Assembly: GCA_014529385.2 (NCBI GenBank)
Contig: CM043956.1
Location: 93,093,721 to 93,157,720, forward strand
Source of the DNA: Adiantum capillus-veneris
Taxonomy: Eukaryota; Streptophyta; Polypodiopsida; Polypodiales; Pteridaceae
DNA: 64,000 nt
Reading direction: 5' to 3'
Part shown: positions 29,290-41,090 of the stretch, piece after piece
Layout: each line of letters begins with the position of its first letter
Position numbering within the stretch: position 1 is the stretch's first letter
The notes under the pieces: generated by a model
Told to the model about the DNA's origin: nothing
Databases searched by the model: none
What the model saw: only the letters and a program-made list of their open reading frames with translations
Program-made: the position numbers and the translations under genes

Positions 29290-31594
29290 CACTTAAAGAT
29301 CCCCAATTTTTTGTTCTCTTTTGAAAATAAAATAATTAGTCTTCAATATTCATTCTGTGAAGTTTTTGGTTTAGAATACTTGTTTGACAGCATTATAAGA
29401 TTTTAAAGTGAAAAGCAAGGTCGTTTTTATGCTTCGGTAGGTTAGATGAACGTTTGGTTGAGTTTTTTAAAAATCCTCTTTTTATAGGTTTTTCATGTTT
29501 TTGTGCTTTTCAATGCTTTTTTGTCAAAAGCAGGGCCACATCCTTAATCTACGAGTTCTATAGAAGCTATGATTCAATTTTGTAAAAATCTGTTTTTCAT
29601 GCTATTTTTAGCTTTTCATAATTTTTAGTGTCTTTTAGTGAAAAGCGAGTCCGCTTTCTTATTCTAGTGGATGAGGGGAACCCGTGGTTCAATTTTAGAA
29701 ATTTTGTTTTTTTTTTAAACGCTATTTTTAACTTTTCGTGCTTTTCGACGATTTTGAAAAGCAACGTGCTTTTTAAGATGGCCCAACATAAAAATATTTT
29801 TTTTGTCTCCGTCGAATTCAGAAATGACCACCCGGAGAAAAAACGAGATTAAGCAAATTTTTTACGAGAATTATTTTTATGAAAGCTGTACCGTAAATAC
29901 GAAGGGGAGTAGGGGAAAGTCATAATTATTTTGGGGCATCACGAGGCGACATAGGCTAGTCTCGGTTTCATTAGTTGCCTAGATACTAGCTGGTCATTCA
30001 ATTTTTATTGTAAAATTTGAATGGTAAGTTGGACCAAAAGCTATGCCATGGTTTTAGCAAAGTGCCCAAAAGGTTGGGGCTATTCCCAGAAGGGGGTGCT
30101 AGTAGCTGGCTTGGGCATCACTCCAGCTTTCTACAGAGCCTATAAGTTGGCAAGGAGTGCTCAGTTTTCAGTGTCGACAGTTGCTACGACTACCGCTTTC
30201 GAGGATACTTACCTATTATACGGAGTGGTGTGAGCTCTCCATCACCATCTCCATAAGATATTCTCTCTCAATCACGGAAGGAGAAGAAGAAGAATACTCT
30301 CTCTCTAATTGCCTACTATCTCCTATCTCTTTTTACAATGTACGCGCTCTCCGATGACTTTCGTGGTGAAAACCTCTGCATAGCTCTCATCTCCGCTCTC
30401 TTGCACAAAGTAAGAAGCCTCTCGACAACCCCTAATCAATTCTAAAGCACAGTAAGAAGCTCTAAACTCCATAGCCATCATCTCTTTCTCTCTCTACGTC
30501 GCTTCTAAGTAACTACACTCTCGATTGTTGTTTTTTCATGTACCATGCATATATGGATCTGGCGAGTGCACATAAGGTTGGTCCATCTTTATATCATCAT
30601 GTTTAGTACGCTCATTTATGCATAGGACGTGTTTATGATCACTTGTATACATAAAAAGCATTTTTCGTTTCATGTCACGTAGGCGGTAAGAATGCAATTT
30701 TGGCCATATCTCTCAAACCGTTATGAATCAAGTCAAACCCTTTAAATTAAAGATTAAACACATCATTTAGAACATTTTCTCTTAGAAATATCACATGAAA
30801 ATTCCACACGAGGAAAAAGTTATAATCAAAATACCACTTGTTGCCCACTGCATAGTCAAAATTTTGGACCCCCATGCTCCTTGGAGAACCACCATATGTA
30901 TTCATCGGATGAACAAACCCACTTAGTCAAATCATGCTCATGATTAAACTTGATGACTAATGTATTTAAACCTCTGATATCACTTTGAGAGTATGAGTTA
31001 TTGATCGATCAAAGTATGGGATTATCTACGTGTGTAGGGGGGCTATAAAGGGGGAGTATTATATAACATCTTGAGTTCGACATGTTATATATGATTTATG
31101 GTTTGTTTTGACAAAGTTGATTTCATGTGTTTGATGTCCGTAAACTCATAAGGGATGTGTGGTTAGCCAACCTGAACTGTATGGGCAGATATGAATAAGG
31201 TGGATCTCTTTTCACGTTACCGTTTGATGCGTGAGTTTTATATGGTCAAAGTGATGTGATAAGGTGTTAGTGTATTTTATAGAATTGGGCTTGATGTGCT
31301 GGTTTGAGGTCATACACTTTCGTTTGTGTGTTATGCATGCACCCAAAAATGGCAAAAAGTTGTTTTTTCATATATGTGAAGTTATGGTTTATGGTCGACT
31401 TAAGTGTCGGAGCTGTTTTGCGTCATGTTTATGTTGATGAAATGATATCATATGATGTATGGAACCTCATGATTGATATGGATGTCTCACATGAATGTGT
31501 ATGATTTCTTTCTACCTTTTTAGATCAAAACTAGCTTCTGTGTGCTAGAAGATTAAAGTGCAGATATGGTACATCATTTCTACATGATTGGTTG
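29290..31594. other. Non-coding stretch with a tandem repeat
   Basis: 2.3 kb without a credible gene. Positions 29408-29785 are a diverged tandem repeat (separate entry). The part from 30230 to 30530 is CT/GA-rich and LTR-like. Around 30690-30860 is a GCCATATCTCTCAAACCG stretch that resembles one near the end of the G4 LTR. I could not assign the rest. Confidence 0.5.
29408..29785. repeat. Diverged tandem repeat, period about 115 bp
   Basis: Units begin with GTGAAAAGC-like words at 29408, 29523, 29638 and 29754 (spacing 115, 115, 116). Each unit contains a TTCAATTTT or TTGAGTTTT segment and a TTTTTCATG(C/T)TTTTT-like segment at similar offsets. There are three full units and the start of a fourth. 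Confidence 0.65.
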
Positions 31595-31690
31595 CTGGTC
31601 GAACGTCTTTTATGCTCAAGGCACAGAATAGAGAGTATGTTATTTAGTGTGCAATGGAAAGATAGATAGCCCTAGAGTGATGGGCGTATA
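31595..31690 (-). repeat. C4 LTR remnant
   Basis: Matches the reverse complement of the central C3-family LTR (ATACGCCCATCACTCTA, CACACTAA). It is joined directly to RNase H codons (HARTKQ then LTR), showing an internal deletion of the element's 3' end. Confidence 0.75.
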
Positions 31691-31691
31691 T

Positions 31692-32340
31692 ACCTGCTTT
31701 GTGCGAGCATGAAAAACTGGGTTCCTTGCAAGTGCCAATATGCTCTGACTGTCAGTGTAGATAGTGTTGGCAGTGTCATGTCCAACACCCAAATCAGCCA
31801 TAAGGAGTCTGAGCCATACACACTCAACCATAGCTGTGAAGACTGCCCTGTACTCAGCCTCACAACTCAAAGTGGCCATAGTAGGTTGCTTCTTTCTCAA
31901 CCATGATATACATGAACTGCCAAGCATGAAAAACAAACCACTTGTGGACACTTGTGTGTCAGAACAAGTAGTCCAATCTGAGTTCAAAAAATCATGTAAG
32001 TCTAGCGGCAATGATCCCCCTTGGGATAAAACAAGCCAAGATGTAAAGTGCCACTAAGGTAGTGAAAAATCCTCTTGACAGCCTGCCAATGCTTAGACCC
32101 TGGGCTATGCATAAATGTGCTGACCTATGAGACTGCAAACTGAATATCTGGCCTTGTGTTTCATACATAAATGAGGTATCCAACAACAGTTTGGTAAAGA
32201 GTGACATCAGCAAGATCGCCAGAATCATGTAGGCTCAACTTCAGACCTGTTTCCATAGGAGTGGAAATAGGTTTGCAATCCTCAAGTCAACACTTACATA
32301 GAAATGTCTCTATGTAACTTTTTTGACACAAGGCAATACC
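31692..32340 (-). pseudogene. pol: C4 RNase H
   Basis: Copia RNase H motifs in separate frames: SCEAEYRAVFTAMVECVWLRLLM (active-site E) and YTDSQSILALARNPVFHARTK (active-site D). Upstream, out of frame, is the segment around TRPDIQFAVS and HWQAVKRIFHYLSGTLH. It ends abruptly in the LTR remnant, so the C-terminal tail is missing. Confidence 0.8.
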
Positions 32341-33330
32341 ACCATCACAATGCTTAAACTAAATACCCAAGTAATGATGAAACAGTCCCCAATCTTTCAT
32401 CTTGAAAATAGCATTCAAATCAGCCTTGAATTCAGCAATATGTCTCTCATGTGGCCTAGTGATTAGCAAATCATCTACATAAAGAACCACAATGATAAGT
32501 TCATCATCCTCACACTTTACATACAATGTGCTTTCTGTTGGACTATTATGAAAGACTTGTTTGACCAAATGAGCGTCAGCTGTCTCATACCAAGCACAAG
32601 GAGACTGCGTCAACCCAAACAAAGCCTGCTTACATCTGTACACTTTGTCCTCTTGTCATTTCTTGACAAAACTGTGAGGCTACGTTAAATAAACTTCCTC
32701 AAACATGTCACCATTCAAGAAAGCAGTAACAGTGTCTGATTGATGTACATCCCAACCAAAATGAGCTACCAATGCACATAGAAAAAGCACGGTAGTCCTA
32801 CGACAAGTGGGAGCAAAAGTCTCTTCATAATCTATACCTTTTTGATGTGCATAAACCTTTGCAACAAGTCGAGCCTTATGGCGATCGTACCAATGGCCTT
32901 TTTTCCAGGAGGCAAATCACATAAAGTCCATGTGTCATTTTCTATAAGTGCACCATATTCTGATTGCATGGCAGCCATCCAATTTTTTTGAATTCTGTGC
33001 TTCATCAAAAGATAGAGGTTCCTCAAAATCATGTAAGCTAGACACAGCCAAATCATAACAATGTGATGCATAAGATGCATGCCAAGAGCCTGAACGAGCA
33101 CGACTAGACAAAGGTGCATCCAATTTACTGTCACGCAATGTATGAACCAACCATTTTGGCATACCTTTAGCTTGCTCATTTTCAACCCTTTTCTCATCAA
33201 GTACATCATGTACATCTGCATCAACAATAGGCTGATCTGTAACATTTTTAGAAACCCCCATAGGCTGTACATTTGCCTCATTGGAATTTACATTTGTATT
33301 TTCACCACTGAAAAGAGGCAAAAAGTGTCA
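32341..33330 (-). pseudogene. pol: C4 reverse transcriptase and hinge
   Basis: One segment gives CKQALFGLTQSPCAWYE, VVLYVDDLLITRPHERH and FKMKDWGLFHHYLGI, with the YVDD catalytic motif kept. Upstream parts (WTLCDLPPGKKAI, MQSEYGALIENDTW, MPKWLVHTLRDSKLDAPL) are in other frames. Several frameshifts lie between them. Inactive as it stands. Confidence 0.82.
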
Positions 33331-33500
33331 TAAATGTCCTGTGAGCTTACAAAACTATCTCTAGTACATGATAGCAAAGGCTGAATAGAATCTTCCACAA
33401 ACACTACATCCTGTGAAACCAGAATACGCTTTGTTTGTGGATGATACAACCTGTAACCTTTTCTTTCAGCACTATAACCAACAAAAATACATTTGATAGA

Positions 33501-34412
33501 CTAATCATCCAATTTTTTGTGATGTGTTTGTGGCACCAAAGCAAATGCCAAACAACCAAAAACATGCATGTGCTCAATAGAAGGCTTTCTATCATGCCAT
33601 GCTTCATATGTAGTAATAGTCTGCAAAGCTTTTGTAGGAAACCTGTTTAGTACATAAGTGGCACACATGATGGCGTCAAGCCAAAAAGAATGCGGTAAAG
33701 CTTGACTTTTGACCATACATCGTGTCATTTCCGTAAGTGACCTGTTTTTCCTCTCAACAACACCATTTTGCTGAGGTGTATAAGGCACTGTACATTGGTG
33801 TTTTATCCCACCACTAGCGAGAAATGCATTCAAATCATGAGACATATATTCCCCCCCTTGATCGGAATGGAGGGTGCCCATAGTACATTTTGAGACATTT
33901 TCAACCATAGCCAAAAATTGTTTGAAGCACATAAAAACTTCGAACTTCGCTTTAAGCGGAAATACCCATGCATGCCTAGAGTAATCATCAATGAAATTCA
34001 TGAAGTAAAGGTAATTGCCCAAGGACGGAGTTTGCATGGGCCCACAAACATCACTATGCACAAGCTGCAACCTGCATGTGGCCCTAACTAAACCATCCTT
34101 TGGAAACTTCAAACGTTGCATCTTACCTAAAATACAGCCTTCACAAACATGTTTGACAAGTGCTTCAAGAGGCGGCGAAGAAGCAACCATATGAGATTTC
34201 TGCAAACGCAGCAAACTGGAAAAATTCAGATGACCAAAACATGCATGCCAAAGTTTTGCATCTAAAATAGCCCTTGAATCTGCAATTGCATTTGCAAAAT
34301 TTTCTCCACACTTGTCATACAAAGTGAGCTTATACAACCCACGGCACAAAAGCCCAGATGCAACAATTTCATCACCAAAACTGAGATCATGAACTGTACA
34401 TCTGTCGTCCAC
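33501..34412 (-). pseudogene. pol: C4 gag-pre-integrase and integrase (303-codon open frame)
   Basis: The pre-integrase segment (LSFGDEIVASGLLCRGLYKL) is followed by the zinc domain (WHACFGHLNF, HVCEGCILGK). The catalytic core follows, with D in HSDVCGPMQ, D in HSDQGGEYM and E in QQNGVVERKNRS. The core is complete and the frame undisturbed to KKLDD, where a stop ends it at 33501; the C-terminal part carries on downstream in a shifted frame (VFVGYSAERKGYRLYH region, 33330-33500). It is the best-kept part of C4. Confidence 0.88.
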
Positions 34413-34559
34413 AAATTTGACTACAAGTTCAAGTCTAGCATCTTATTTTGCCCTTATCACCATAATTTCCATGCGAATTTCTGTGAGTAGAAGCATTAAG
34501 AACATGTAATTTTCCACTCGCAGAAGAACCATAAGAAGTGGTTATATTGTTGTTACCAC
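34413..34559 (-). pseudogene. gag: C4 gag remnant with deletion of zinc knuckle and protease
   Basis: Reads GNNNITTSYGSSASGKLHVLNAS, matching the C3 gag around 35830-35900. It breaks off before the zinc knuckle and joins close to the pre-integrase segment. Truncated at the right by the C3 LTR. Confidence 0.7.
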
Positions 34560-34769
34560 TGTTACTATATACATGTGGTAGTGATGTATGTGAACACACA
34601 AGGACTGCTGGGGCATTTTTTCCCTCTTTAGGAGGTTTTTCCCCCCATGCATTGTATATATGCCCATCACTCTAGGGCTATCTATCTTTCCATTACACAC
34701 TAAGTAATACACTCTCTATTTTCATCTTCTCCAAGCTGTGTGCATTTCTCTGCAATCCTAATTTCAACA
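34560..34769 (+). repeat. C3 5' LTR
   Basis: About 210 bp, starting TGTTACTATATACATG and ending ATTTCAACA. It has a short internal deletion relative to the 227-bp 3' LTR and C6. Confidence 0.82.
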
Positions 34770-34771
34770 AT

Positions 34772-34783
34772 TAGTATCAGAGC
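34772..34783 (+). other. C3 primer-binding site, initiator tRNA-Met with one change
   Basis: TAGTATCAGAGC, one base off TGGTATCAGAGC, two bases after the LTR. Confidence 0.85.
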
Positions 34784-35130
34784 AGGTTGCGTCCTCTCGG
34801 GTTTAGTCGCCAGCAACTCCAACACACGCCTGCTCATTTTCTCCAATTTTAGTGAGCTTTGGTGAGCGTTCGTAGGTTGACAAAAAATTTGGGCAAGCTC
34901 GAGAGCTTAGTCTGCTCAGATTTCTAACTCGGGCTCATTTCGGCCTCCATTTTTACTACAGGCAGTACTACACAATCTATTTTGTCATTTTGTGCAGAAT
35001 TTTTGTCAGTGTTGTTTTTTGCATAACAGGTGCCTTACAGTCTTCTACGTTTTGTGCTATATAGCACATGTTGTTCCCACTTTGTTTCTCCTCTTTTCGG
35101 GTAGTTTTCACATCAGGTGCAGCATTTACC
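34784..35130 (+). other. C3 untranslated leader
   Basis: No ORF that looks real between the primer site and the gag ATG at 35131. Confidence 0.6.
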
Positions 35131-36530
35131 ATGGTTGACAACAACACAGATGTGTTCAAGATGTTTGCTGGTGAGGACAGATTGGATGGGGATAATTACC
35201 CTATGTGGGCTTACATGATGCAACATGTTCTTGTGTCAAAGGGAATCTAGAATATTGTGCAGGGCATTGATGTATGTCCTCGTTCTGAGGATGTAGGAAA
35301 TGTTGAGGATGTGGCAGGTCTTGCTGCAATGATTGTTGCTATTAGAGTTGTTTTTCCTACGACAGAACAGTCTCATTGGGATGTAAAGGATGCACAGGCT
35401 CATGCATTGATTGTTTTGTCTGTGAAGCGCACCATTGTTCCTCACATTTGTTTAGCAAAATCTACAAAACAGGCTTGGGATATCTTGGGTAGTCTTTATG
35501 CAAGTTGGAATGAGGTAAAAATTGCTTTGCTGCGTAAACAAAGATTATATGCACACTTTCCTTGCTGGTGTGAGGGATATCAATGAGCAACTTATTTCTG
35601 CAGGTGAAGTCATTTCAGACAGTTCCCTTGTGCAGACTATTCTTGATGCCTTACCAGATTCTTACCAGACTTTTGCTAGTACTTGGAGACTTATGAACCA
35701 AGGAAATCCTGAAGTTGTCACGTTTGATGCATTATGCACATTGCTATTGCAAGAGTCACTTTACAAAAAAAAACAGGACTAGACAGTTTGAAATTGAACA
35801 GGCTTCTATTGCTTCTCAAACAAAGGGTGGTAACAGCAATGTGGCCACTTCTTATGTTTCTGCTGCGAATGGCAAAACTTTCTGTTCTCAATGCTTCTGC
35901 TGGCAGCACTTCATCTTGCAATTCTGGTAAAAAGGTCAAAAAGAAGATGTGTTGTCATTATTGTAAAGCTAATGATCACTTGATCAAGCAGTGTCCTAAG
36001 TTGAAGGCTAAAGAGGCTAAGAAGAAAGAGGGTGGTTCCACTACAAATGCAGCCATTGTTGAGTCTTCTGTGAAAGGAGAGTGTGATGCTGGTGTTGATA
36101 CAAAATGGGCTTTTAGTGCAGAGTTCACTTACAATCCTGTTGTCCATGATGCATGCATGTCAGATGTTACAGATTCACATGTCTGGTATTTCGACAGTGG
36201 TGCTACAAAGCACATTACCTCACATCGTAATTGTTCACCTCTTTTGAGTCTGTCCCTCATTCAGTCACTTGTGCCAACAATGCCTCTTATCCAATTCATG
36301 GTGTTGGAAATATTGTGCTTACTACTGCAAATGACAGTTCTTTCACACTTGTTCATGCACTTTATGTACCTAGGATCAAGAAGAACCTTTTGTCTGTATC
36401 TGCACTTACTAGACTTGGATTTACCGTTCATGACCTCAGCTTTGGTGATGAAATTGTTGCATGTGGCCTTTTGTGTCATGGGTTGTATAACCTCTCTTTG
36501 TATGACAAGTGTGTACAAAATTTTGCAAAT
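35131..36530 (+). pseudogene. gag: C3 gag, zinc knuckle and protease, 5' of the C2 insertion
   Basis: ATG at 35131 (MVDNNTDVFKMFAGEDRLDGDNYPMWAYMM). TAG at 35248-35250 interrupts after VLVSKGI, where tryptophan is likely. Frameshifts occur near 35530 and 35770. Further on: zinc knuckle CHYCKANDHLIKQC, protease WYFDSGATKHITSH (active site D-S-G intact), then in another frame YPIHGVGNIVLTT, LYVPRIKKNLLSVSAL and the pre-integrase start LSFGDEIVACGLLC. It ends at QNFAN where C2 inserts with duplication CAAAT. Confidence 0.87.
36526..36530. repeat. Target-site duplication of C2 (CAAAT), left copy
   Basis: CAAAT precedes the C2 5' LTR and recurs at 53268-53272 after the 3' LTR. Confidence 0.92.
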
Positions 36531-36722
36531 TGTTGGGGTATAAAGCCCAATGTGGTCGCCCAGGTAAGTGGGCGGGCCACCAGGTATGTACACATAATCT
36601 TTTGTAAAAACCTAATAAGAACTCACTATGCTCTACACATTAAAGTAGAGCGAGTTCACCATATCGTCGTGCTCTTCTTCTCGCACTCTCTCTCGCGTCG
36701 CACTTCCGCTCGTACTCCTTCA
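36531..36722 (+). repeat. C2 5' LTR
   Basis: 192 bp, TGTTGGGGTATAAAGCCC to CTCCTTCA. The first 12 bases are shared with the C1 LTR. Confidence 0.93.
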
Positions 36723-36724
36723 AC

Positions 36725-36736
36725 TGGTATCAGAGC
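36725..36736 (+). other. C2 primer-binding site, initiator tRNA-Met
   Basis: TGGTATCAGAGC, two bases after the LTR. Confidence 0.93.
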
Positions 36737-37748
36737 TCAGATCGAGGCTCGAGGCAGCACTGCAGGAGGCTAGAGTCACAAGCTCAGATTGGAATGAAAT
36801 TTGACAGGCGAAGACACGGCCACCGTTCATCTCGGCCACCGTTCGGCTTCGACAAAGGTCTGCGCAGGCCATTTTTGACTACGTGGTTTCGACGGGTGCA
36901 GATCCGACTCTGCAAATTTGGGGTTTTCGGCCTACGACTGCAGGTGCTGAGGATATCGACACTCCCAGAGTGTTGATTTGTGGCTGTCTACACATTGAAG
37001 GACGGCTCACAGTTCTTGGAGGCGTGTCACATACGACACGGGCGCATCTACACACAGACTGTAGGCGACATCCACTAGTTCATCAGGTAGCTTGTATTTG
37101 CTGCTTGATATTCCAGATTTCATCCTGGCATTGCAGGTACTTCCACATGAGATGTATTGTCAGAGATGATGTATGTCTGTTGAGGGTTTGCTGGTTGTGA
37201 GTCACGCAGCAAACAACCGCCGCAGCGGTTACAGCATATAGTGGGAAATTTGTGGATGTATGACTTTGTGGGAAGTCTATGTACTTTCAGATTTACTGCA
37301 GCCTTTGTTGAGGGTCGAGTGAGGTTTTATTGAGCTGGGGGATTCTCGAATGTTGAGATCCTTTCGGTGATAGAGGTCTTGGAGCGATCCCTCGAGCACC
37401 CTTAGATAGGCAGCTAGGATGTATTGACTGTGAGTTAGACAGTTGGGATTGCATCTTTGCTTTACTGCCGTTGAGGCATTGTCACAGTCTATGCTTACAG
37501 GACAGTGACAGGATAGTGAGAGACAGTTCAGGTGCAGGACAGGTTTACCCGCAGCTTACAGTGTCAGAGAGACAGTGTTTTTTGAGCTGTTTTTTGGTCT
37601 GTTTTTTTAGTACACGAGAGCCAAAATTTATGCAAAATCTGAAGCTTTCTTGGTTCATTTGACAGGTTGATATTGGTTCAGAGGTCAGTTTACAGGGGAA
37701 ACTCTGCCGAATTTTTCCCAAGAAAGTAAACCACTGTGAAGTGTAGCT
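36737..37748 (+). other. C2 untranslated leader
   Basis: 1 kb with no convincing ORF; same position and length class as the C1 leader, ending just before the gag ATG. Confidence 0.65.
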
Positions 37749-38952
37749 ATGGCTGGATCACAGGACACTGCTCTTTACAATATCAAGAAGCTCGATGGAA
37801 CCAATTTCCCATTGTGGAAGAAGCAGATTTGGCACGTGTTGGTACAAAAGAAGCAGATAAAACCTATAAAGCTCAAGGGGATAAAATCAGAAGATATGGA
37901 CGAAGATGAATGGAGCGAAATGGATGAATTGGCACTTTCTACCATTATGCTGACTTTGGCAGAAAGCGTTTACTTCAATGTAGCAGACGAGATGTCGGCT
38001 TATCAAGCATGGTTAAAGCTAAGTGATCTTTATGAGAAGCAGAGTGCAGCTTCACAGGTATACTGGCTTAAGAAGCTTGTTGACTTGAAGATGAAAGAAG
38101 GGACACCTATGTCCAATCATCTGAATGAATTCAACACAATCTATAGTCAGTTGTCAGCTCAAGGTGTCAAGTTTGATGAACCTGTTAGAGCTATGTTCCT
38201 GTTGATCACATTGCCGGAAAGTTGGGACACTTTTCACACAGCTTTGAGTAATTCTACACCTCCATATGGTTTGAACACAGCAGGTGTAGAAGGAAGTCTG
38301 CTTACTGAAGAAACCAATAGAAAGACAATGGAAAAAGGCAAAGGAACAGCCTTAGTTGTCAGGGGAAGGACCAAAGAAAAGTACAAAGGTGGAAACAGGA
38401 ATCATTCTCGTAGCAAGTCCCCGCAGTGCTAAAGGCAAGAGTGACATAGAATGCTACCATTGTGGCAAGAAGGGTCACATGAAAAGAGACTGCAGACAAT
38501 GGAAAGCAGAAAAAGGCAAAGAGAAAGCTGAAGACCATGGTGAGAAGAACAAGTCCTCAGTGAAGATTCAAGAAATAAATGTGACAAACACTGTTGCAGA
38601 GGATGACAGTCTAGTGTCAGGAGACATCTACTTCTTGAAGAATACAATGGACTCAGCTCTTCTTACAGCATCTGATGGAAATGCACTGAGTGACTGGATT
38701 ATAAACTCAGGGGCATCACTTCATGTGTCTCCAAACAAGGAGTGGTTTACCTCTTATGTGACCACTAAAGATCATGTTCGGCTAGGCAATGGGCAAACAT
38801 GTGAGATCTTAGGTGTTGGAGATGTTCAATTGAAGTTTGAGAATGGCTCTTCTTTCACGCTGAAGAATGTGAGACATGTTCCCGCAATTACAAAGAGCTT
38901 GATCAGCACAGGTTTACTTGATGATGCTGGTTACGTCACCACTTTTGGATAA
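37749..38952 (+). pseudogene. gag: C2 gag, zinc knuckle and protease, one frameshift
   Basis: ATG at 37749 (MAGSQDTALYNIKKLDGTNFP). The copia gag domain reads FPLWKKQIWHVLV, LALSTIMLTLAESVYFNV, AWLKLSDLYEKQ. A one-base shift near 38420 moves to the frame with zinc knuckle CYHCGKKGHMKRDC. The protease follows: DWIINSGASLHVSPNKEWF, where the catalytic D is N, then LGNGQTCEILGVGDVQL and LKNVRHVPAITKSLIS. It stops at 38950. Confidence 0.9.
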
Positions 38953-40061
38953 AACATGTGGAAGATATCCAAGGGTTCTATGACAGTAGCACATGAGTAA
39001 AGTCTAGAGTACTTTACATGATTTATGTATCAAATGTCTCTAAAAATGTAATCAATGTAACCGAGCAGCCGAACGTTTCTTTGTGGCATAGCCGGTTAGG
39101 ACATATGTCCAAGAAGGGAATGGAAATCTTGTCTCGTTCTGGTTATTTGCCTTGCTTTTCATTTAATGATTTTGAATTCTGTGAACATTGTCTGTATGGT
39201 AAGCAAACACAGCAGCCACATAAGAATAGAAGCAATAGAAGAGATACACAGTTGGCACTTGTTCATAGTGATTTTTGTGGACCTATGCCTAACCTATCTC
39301 TAGGGGGAGCTTCTTACTTTATGACATTTATAGATGATTACTCGAGGAAAGTATGGGTTTACTTTCTCAAGCACAAGGATGAAGCATTTAGTGTTTTCAA
39401 AACGTTTGTGACACTTGTGGAGAATCAGAGTGGCAAGAAGCTTAAATGCTTACGCACTGACAATGGTGGAGAGTATGTTTCAAAGGCCTTTCAGGACTTT
39501 TGTGAGTCAAAAGGTATAAAACTTGAACTTGCTGCTCCTTACAATCCTCCTCAAAATGGTGTTGCTGAGAGGATGAATAGGACCATGCAAGAGAAGGTCA
39601 GAAGTATGTTGTCTAATGCACAGCTGCCAAATGGGTTTTGGGCTGAAGCTGTATCAACAGCTGTTTATCTTGTAAATAGATCTCCTAGTAAGGTTTTGCA
39701 GCAGGATTCAATGCCAGAGATGGTATGGTCAGGCAAAATGCCCTCATACAAGCATCTCAGAGTCTTTGGCTGTGAGGCATATACTCACGTTCCAAAGGAA
39801 TTTAGGAACAAACTTCAGCCAAAGAGTAGAAAGTGCATCTTTCTAAGCTATGGTAATTCTAGTGAGATGGGGTACAGACTTTGGGATCCCGAATCCAGAA
39901 AGGTTGTCCACAGCAATGATGTTCACTTTAATGAATCCAAATATCATTCTAAACCAGAGAGGGTTGAGGAGATTAGAAGATTTGTCTTCCAAGAAGATGG
40001 ACCTGCACGTGCAAGACAAAATGTCAGGGCTCAAGAGGAGCAAGGACAGGATAGAGTGTAA
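38953..40061 (+). pseudogene. pol: C2 integrase
   Basis: After a short out-of-frame stretch the frame is open from 39018. Zinc domain: LWHSRLGHMS and CEHCLYGKQ. Core: D in HSDFCGPMP, D in RTDNGGEYVS, E in PQNGVAERMNRT, all intact. The C-terminal part runs through FGCEAYTHVPKE and FLSYGNSSEMGYRLWDP to a stop at 40059. A complete copia integrase apart from its junction with the protease. Confidence 0.92.
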
Positions 40062-40944
40062 CCACAGGTTGTGGTTGAGCCTGAGCCACCTATTGTGCGT
40101 AGATCTGGACGTATCACGCGACCTCCTGATAGGTTTGTTCCATCTATGAACTATGTCATGTTGACTGATTGCAATGAGCCTTCATGTTACAAGGAAGCAG
40201 TGCAAATGAAGGACTCCAGGAATTGGCAATTGGCCATGCAGTCAGAGATGACAGCTCTGCATCAAAACAAGACATGGAAGCTAGTTAAATTACCACAGGG
40301 CAAAAAAGGCTCTACCTTGTAAATGGGTTTACATGTATAAGATCACCGCTAATGATAGTCAGCCAAAGTACAAAGCAAGGCTTGTTGCCAAGGGTTTTGA
40401 GCAAGAACAAGGCATTGACTTTGAGGAAGTCTTCTCTCCGGTGGTCAAGATGACTACATTGAGATGCTTTCTTGCATTGGTTGCCATATTAGATTTGGTG
40501 TTGCACCAAATGGATGTCAAGACAGCGTTCTTGCATGGTGATTTAGATGTGGAAATTTACATGCAGCAGACAGAAGGGTTTGTTGAGAAAGGCAAGGAAG
40601 ATTGGGTATGCCAGTTGTTAAAGAGTCTTTATGGCTTAAAACAATCACCGAGGGCATGGTACCATAAATTCCACAAGTTTATGCTTTCTCAAGGCTACAA
40701 ACGTAGTGAGTTCGATCATTGTCTATATACAAAGAAGGCTAAGGATGGCAGTTGGCTGATCCTTATTTTGTATGTGGATGCCATATTGATTGCTGGCAAG
40801 CACTTGGAAGAAATTTCAGCTTTGAAGTCAAAGATGGCAAAATCGTTTGACATGAAAGACATGGGTGAGGCAAGTCATATACTTGGTATGCGCATTGAGA
40901 GAGACAGATCAAAGAAGTTGATTTGGTTATCTCAAACGGAGTAT
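40062..40944 (+). pseudogene. pol: C2 reverse transcriptase with Y-V-D-A active site
   Basis: Starts in frame with the integrase after its stop (RRSGRITRPPDRF, NWQLAMQSEMTALHQNKTW). It shifts near 40315 into the frame of KYKARLVAKGFEQEQGIDFEE, HQMDVKTAFLHGDL and CQLLKSLYGLKQSPRAW. The catalytic motif reads LILYVDAILIAG; the second aspartate is alanine, which should abolish polymerisation. Ends at SQTEY where G2 inserts. Confidence 0.9.
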
Positions 40945-41090
40945 TGAAGCGGTCCGGGGCGGGCAACAAGAAGAGCAACCTCTAGACACCCTTCAAGGCT
41001 CCCGTGCTGCTCAATGGGGCTGGGGCACAACACAACACAAACCAAAACAACAAACCCCCCAGCCAAATCCCAACTACACAAGGGGCACCA

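Larger units (their letters stand above)
31595..34559 (-). mobile_element. C4: broken copia, same family as C3, opposite strand
   Basis: Minus-strand copia with, from right to left: a gag remnant, gag-pre-integrase, integrase, reverse transcriptase, RNase H and a piece of LTR. Both ends are lost: the left by a deletion fusing RNase H to LTR near 31690, the right where the C3 LTR starts at 34560. The gag zinc knuckle and protease are deleted. Protein similarity to C3 is high (SFGDEIVA, HLNFS-LLRLQKS, PHSFWL). Multiple stops and shifts. Confidence 0.85.

Noticed and set aside
30021-30233. 70-codon ORF (MVSWTKSYAMVLAKCPKGWG)
   Set aside because: No homologous frame elsewhere in the window, no domain, and located in LTR-like non-coding sequence.
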